From NCBI GenBank assembly GCA_963971405.1, contig OZ020487.1, positions 41,079,039 to 41,143,038 on the forward strand: a stretch of DNA of 64,000 bases, written 5' to 3'. The notes under the pieces were generated by a model. It was given only the letters and a program-made list of their open reading frames with translations, was not told the DNA's origin and did not search any database. Position numbers and translations under genes: made by a program. Positions 60,111-64,000 of this stretch are shown here, one piece after another (position 1 is the stretch's first letter; each line of letters begins with the position of its first letter). The stretch is from Psococerastis gibbosa (taxonomy: Eukaryota; Arthropoda; Insecta; Psocodea; Psocidae).

Positions 60111-60557
60111 GATCCGCTACTGTTTGGAGGGGGATAATATCACTATTTGAGTGCAGAATTATTGGAAGAGATAACTGTTGAATAAACAGTTCTCATTTTA
60201 AGGCGAGGCAAGAAAACAGAACCTCACATTATGGCTTATCTGAAAGATAGTAACTCGTAGCAAAAATATGCGCAAACTGCAACGCGAATTATCCGGCAAG
60301 GGGCTCGTACTGTACTTGTACTTGGTTAAGTTATGCTTTCGCCTGTTTCATTGCGTCAATGGTAAGCTTGTCTCAGCTTGTCCATTATCGCTTGTAGCCG
60401 GTGTAGGTTGACATCGAGAACGTATAACATTTGGCCAATGGCCAAAAAATTCTACGGAAACAATACAAATAATATCCGAAATCCATGGGGTCGTTGGCAT
60501 TGGACAAGGGACCTATGGGCCACTATAAGTAAGCCTAGGTTAATAAAGAGTCCTTAA

Positions 60558-60692
60558 GGCGGGGTTTCCACATACGTCAATGGTCAATGTGATATTGACG
60601 TTTTAGCAGACATAAAAGACACACTAAAAATGTCTGCTACCACGTCAAAACCATATTTACCATTGACCATTGACGTATGTGGAAACCCCGCC
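60558..60692. mobile_element. Short MITE, GGCGGGGTTTCCAC family
   Basis: 135 bp, same ends and same internal GTCAATGGTCAATG blocks as 3811-3954. Confidence 0.88.
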
Positions 60693-61083
60693 TCAGGACA
60701 TTGTTACTAACTTACATTATTAACAGGCCTTGAATTTTTTAGCATAGCAACCATGATGTTGGCCAAATGATTCATGGCTAAACATCCTCGGCTGCTCCCC
60801 GTGGCCTTGAATGATTTTAGCTAACCTCTCATTTAATGGCCACTGCTGAAAGTTCATCTCAGTAGCTTTCTTCTCGTTCTGCCAACATTAAAAGTAGCCA
60901 AGTGTTTAAATAACTCACACTGTGACGTCATTCCATTGTTATAATCATGAAACGCTTTCAGTGTGGTAATTGAAACAATCGCCTACACACATCTTTCAGA
61001 GAGTCTGCAACAAGGCTATCTAATTAATAATTAGGTATGTAAATATTCAAATTACTTTCAATTCAGACTTATTGTACTAAATA

Positions 61084-61285
61084 TTGACTTTTTGTTCTAT
61101 TACAAAGCCAACCTAGCGGAGTTTGGGCTATAAAGCCCTCTCCTACACTCAACTAGGAAGACTCGGTACCGCCTGCTTTACATGCTCTCCGAAGCATGGC
61201 CAGAAAATGTAGCAAGTGTGGGACTCGAACCAACAAACCTTTCGGGTGGAAGTTGGAGTCGGTACCACTACTCTACATGTCCTGT
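61084..61285 (-). repeat. tRNA-derived SINE, family 1
   Basis: Reverse copy, B box (GGTTCGAGTCC on the minus strand) near 61220-61230, tail at the left end. Confidence 0.82.
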
Positions 61286-61964
61286 ACTAGTACATTATAG
61301 TTAATTTTAATATGCCATATATCGCCTATTTTGCATTTCATGTAACATACAAATCTATCTCTGTGTCATTTATTACTTTTGCATCCAAGTACGGGTAGTA
61401 CCGACGGATTTGGTGCAGTTGGTCAAAAAACCACCCCAGTAAGGTGGTGAGGATAGTCTAGGGGGTCCAGACCCCCAAATATTTGCATTGTGATAGTAAG
61501 GTGTTTTAAATATAGTGACGTTACCCCCACCTCCAGTAATGTCAGATGGACCCCCCACCCCCGAAAATTCTGGCTACGGCCCTGAATGTGGTATAACCAG
61601 TATAATAATTTTCCGTTTAAATACTCGAGAGTACTAAAAGTAGATGATACCTAGTTAGCACAGGCACTGCCGCAGTGGCTTTGTAATAAATATAACGAAT
61701 AAAAGTGGGATACTGCAACTGGTCAGAAAATATGTCGAGTTATCATTATTGACATGATTTGCCATTTATTTTAGCACAAGTGTTCCACAGCATACTGCAT
61801 ACCATTACGTTTAACAGCTGCAAGCATTCAATCATCAGTTGATTTACCTGTTTTTAGCATTCAAAAGCTCATAAATAGTAATTCACCCGTCAACCTAATA
61901 GTACAATAGATATACATATTAGAATTTAATTTTTTTTAATTTGTTTTGTAAAAGGGATAATTGC

Positions 61965-62112
61965 GTACAAACAATTTAATGAATGTATCCGATTAACCTC
62001 TTTAAGTATCCTAATAGGTACTTTTGTCGAGTTACGACACGTCTCCGAACGCAAGGTGTGTAGATACTCGAACAAGTACTAACACGCTACTACCTTGCCA
62101 TCGAAGTTGTAG
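61965..62112 (-). repeat. SINE-like repeat, family 2
   Basis: Reverse copy; CTTCGATGGCAAGGTAGTAG head at its right end. Confidence 0.7.
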
Positions 62113-62236
62113 AATAAAGTGAATATGGCAAAAGTCTTCTAGAAATACTGTATATACAATGAAACACAAGAATTTAAATGTGAATACCGTGTTTTTTTTA
62201 AGAACGATAAGTCATTGAGGGTCTAAACCTGAAGCA

Positions 62237-62455
62237 GTCAGGACATGTAGCGTAGTGGTACGGACTCTGACTTTCACTCGAAAGGTTGTTGGTTCGAGTC
62301 CCACACTGGCTACATTTTCTGGCCATGCTTCGGAGGGCATGTCAAGTAGGCGGTCCCGGGTCATCCTAGTTGAGTGTAATAGAGGGCTTTATAGCCCTAA
62401 CTCCACTAGGTTGGCTTAGTAATAGGAACAATAAAAAGTCGTTATTTATTTAAGC
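62237..62455 (+). repeat. tRNA-derived SINE, family 1 (best copy)
   Basis: This copy shows an A box TAGCGTAGTGG (consensus TRGCNNAGYNGG) and a perfect B box GGTTCGAGTCC, both pol III promoter elements. A tRNA-unrelated body (TTCTGGCCATGCTTCGGAGG, then GAGGGCTTTATAGCCC) follows, with an AATAAAAAGTC-type tail. Other copies: 13283-13410 (+), 27661-27865 (-), 61084-61285 (-), 63656-63850 (-), a 3' piece at 58382-58450 (+), and the copia-split copy. Confidence 0.85.
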
Positions 62456-62654
62456 AGTGGTAGATTTAAGGGTTGATGGGGGGGGGTCATGATCCCTTAG
62501 AAAAGTTGATAGAATGGATAACACAGGTTACTGAATTTGATTTGTAAATATAGTCCAGACGTAGATTAATAACTGTGGCCAATTGATTGGCCACATATTG
62601 TCATGCATAGAAATGTAGAGGAGCATTGTTGCTAATTAATTGGCTATTTTTGAC

Positions 62655-62740
62655 TTGGCGGGATTCGAGCTCACGATCTATGCCTAGACGATGCCCTGGA
62701 TAGGCGTAGATCGTGGGTTCGAATCCCGCCAAGTCCAGTT
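62655..62740. repeat. Head-to-head tRNA-like hairpin
   Basis: GACTTGGCGGGATTCGAGCT...ATCTATGCCTA is mirrored by TAGGCGTAGATCGTGGGTTC...CCCGCCAAGTC. The right half has a perfect B box GGTTCGAATCC. Related SINE-like tails (CCAAGTC/CCAAGCACAG then T-run) occur near 4405 and 15005. Confidence 0.75.
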
Positions 62741-62900
62741 TTTTCTAAATCCTCTAATTTCGGTTCTCCCTTCAAATTACAGCCGTCTGGCTGGTTGGCA
62801 GCAACATGTGGCATCGATGCCTCCACTCCCCTCGATCCTGGCACGCCCTCTTCAGCTCCACGCATGTATTGGCCCCTACGTTCGGGTAATCGTCTCTTAA

Positions 62901-63284
62901 GGGCGAACCGGAGTCGCCGATATACCATTTTCTGTTCAAACTTCAATTTCTCATGAAATATGGAACGCAGAACAATTAAAAAATGCTGAATGGCAAGAAG
63001 AATTTTTCTCCTAATTTTGATGTATAGTATGTGGCCTTAACTAACCACAATTCGCCACAGTTGATGAACTCCTTCAACTTGAACTCCTGAGTGACCGTTA
63101 TTTTGTGCGTATCAAGTTCACTAACTATAGCCGATCAGTATTGATGATTGCAACATACTATGTATCAAAATTAGCAGAAAAAATTCTTCTTTCCATTCAG
63201 CATTTTTTCATTGTTCTGCGTTCCATATTTCATGAGAAATTAAAGTTTGCACAGAAATGGAATATCGGCGAGTCCGGTTTGCCC
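62901..63284. mobile_element. Foldback element with TTAA target duplication
   Basis: 384 bp with arms of about 140 bp at roughly 90% identity (GGGCGAACCGGAGTCGCC.../...GGCGAGTCCGGTTTGCCC), flanked by TTAA on both sides (62897-62900, 63285-63288). TTAA specificity is the mark of piggyBac-type transposition; no transposase is present. Confidence 0.82.
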
Positions 63285-63564
63285 TTAATCAATTGTAGTG
63301 AATGTTAAGTTGAATGTTGAATACAGATGGGATGGATATTACAGAATAATGCACTTGTCATTTGTCAAGCCACTTGCACTTTGCAGCTCTGCTGGCCCTG
63401 ACATCCGGGGCTTTAGCGCTGATACGGCTTCAAGGCCATAGGTGCAATAAATGATTTCAGAAAGCGTTCAATATAAGAATTTTAATCTTTTGCGTTACAT
63501 TGGTTTTAATAGGTTAAGGTGACCATTATTTATGGAATTGTGAAAACCAGGGTATTTGTGGTCC

Positions 63565-63925
63565 TCGAAAACGCGGGAAGGATGAGTTGGAACCTGAGCT
63601 TCGCGAGATGAGAGTCCGTAGATGGTAGAGCGTTGTACAAAACCGAGATAAATTATGACTTTTTGTTTTATTACTAAGCCAACCTAGCGGAGTTAGGGCT
63701 ATAAAGCGCTCTCTTTCACTCAACTAGGAAGGCCCGGCTGCTTTACATGCCCTCCGAAGCATGGCCAGAAAATGTAGCATGTGTGGGACTCGAGCCAATA
63801 ACCTTGCAGGTGAAGATCAAGAGTCCTTACCACTAATCTACATGTCCTGACTGTGATGACTGGAGGAGTGTTGTTAAGCAGGCCAAAGCTCATCAAGGGC
63901 TGTAGAGCCAGAAGAAGAAGATATT
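63565..63925 (+). mobile_element. LINE-B 3' fragment split by a SINE
   Basis: The protein segment REMRVRRW is followed, after the SINE at 63656-63850, by DDWRSVVKQAKAHQGL and a GCCAGAAGAAGAAGA tail. Confidence 0.8.
63656..63850 (-). repeat. tRNA-derived SINE, family 1, inserted in a LINE tail
   Basis: Splits a LINE-B 3' end: the LINE reads up to 63650 and resumes at about 63857. A short ATGAC occurs on both sides, a possible target duplication. Confidence 0.8.
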
Positions 63926-64000
63926 AAAGATTTGGATCATTTAAGTTGTAAAAGACTACATCGTGCATCATAATAGTAGGGTATTTTTAATTTTTGGTAC

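Noticed and set aside
59382..60137. 251-codon plus-strand ORF
   Set aside because: It is antisense to two nested LINE fragments and crosses a MITE border.
62690..62740. Possible tRNA gene (B box GGTTCGAATCC)
   Set aside because: The sequence is a perfect-looking inverted repeat and does not give a normal D-arm/anticodon layout; more likely SINE-derived.

Overview
This is eukaryotic nuclear DNA, AT-rich and crowded with transposon remnants. It carries one large spliced gene. Protein similarity (an insect-type Zasp52/ALP-Enigma protein) and the mix of repeats (copia with an internal initiator-Met tRNA priming site, I/Jockey-like and endonuclease-RT LINE tails, tRNA-derived SINEs, hAT-type MITEs) point to an arthropod, most likely an insect. 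The order is not determinable; a hemipteran is a guess.

The gene lies on the minus strand from 56940 (ATG) to 26527 (stop). It encodes a PDZ-LIM Z-disc protein of the Zasp52/ALP-Enigma family. I could trace a complete reading frame through 13 coding exons with canonical GT/AG borders and matching phases: PDZ (2 exons), ZASP motif, a conserved short exon, one of two alternative LIM1 N-terminal exons, the rest of LIM1, two proline-rich linkers, then either a 4906-nt exon or a 121-nt exon, each ending in the first zinc pair of LIM2, and finally LIM2-LIM4. Predicted proteins are about 2256 aa (giant exon) or 661 aa (short exon). The key observation is that the gene has two phase-locked switches, at LIM1 and at LIM2. 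At each, one of two alternative exons supplies the first CxxC pair of a LIM domain, and using both or neither would break the frame. A decayed partial third copy of the 121-nt exon lies in the LIM3-LIM4 intron.

Region by region: 1-16400 holds only repeats (hAT MITEs, two SINE families, LINE tails, foldbacks, and a 6-copy satellite of 279 bp derived from a LINE 3' end). 16419-20725 is a nearly complete copia element with 98% identical LTRs but broken ORFs, sitting inside a tRNA-derived SINE. 20900-26500 is gene-poor flank with a few MITEs. 26527-56940 is the Zasp-like gene, with repeats in its introns; the 8.5-kb first intron is the most repeat-loaded. 57000-64000 is upstream flank with LINE fragments, SINEs and MITEs nested in one another, some with clear target-site duplications.

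All calls come from reading the sequence; no alignment, transcript data or database search was available.
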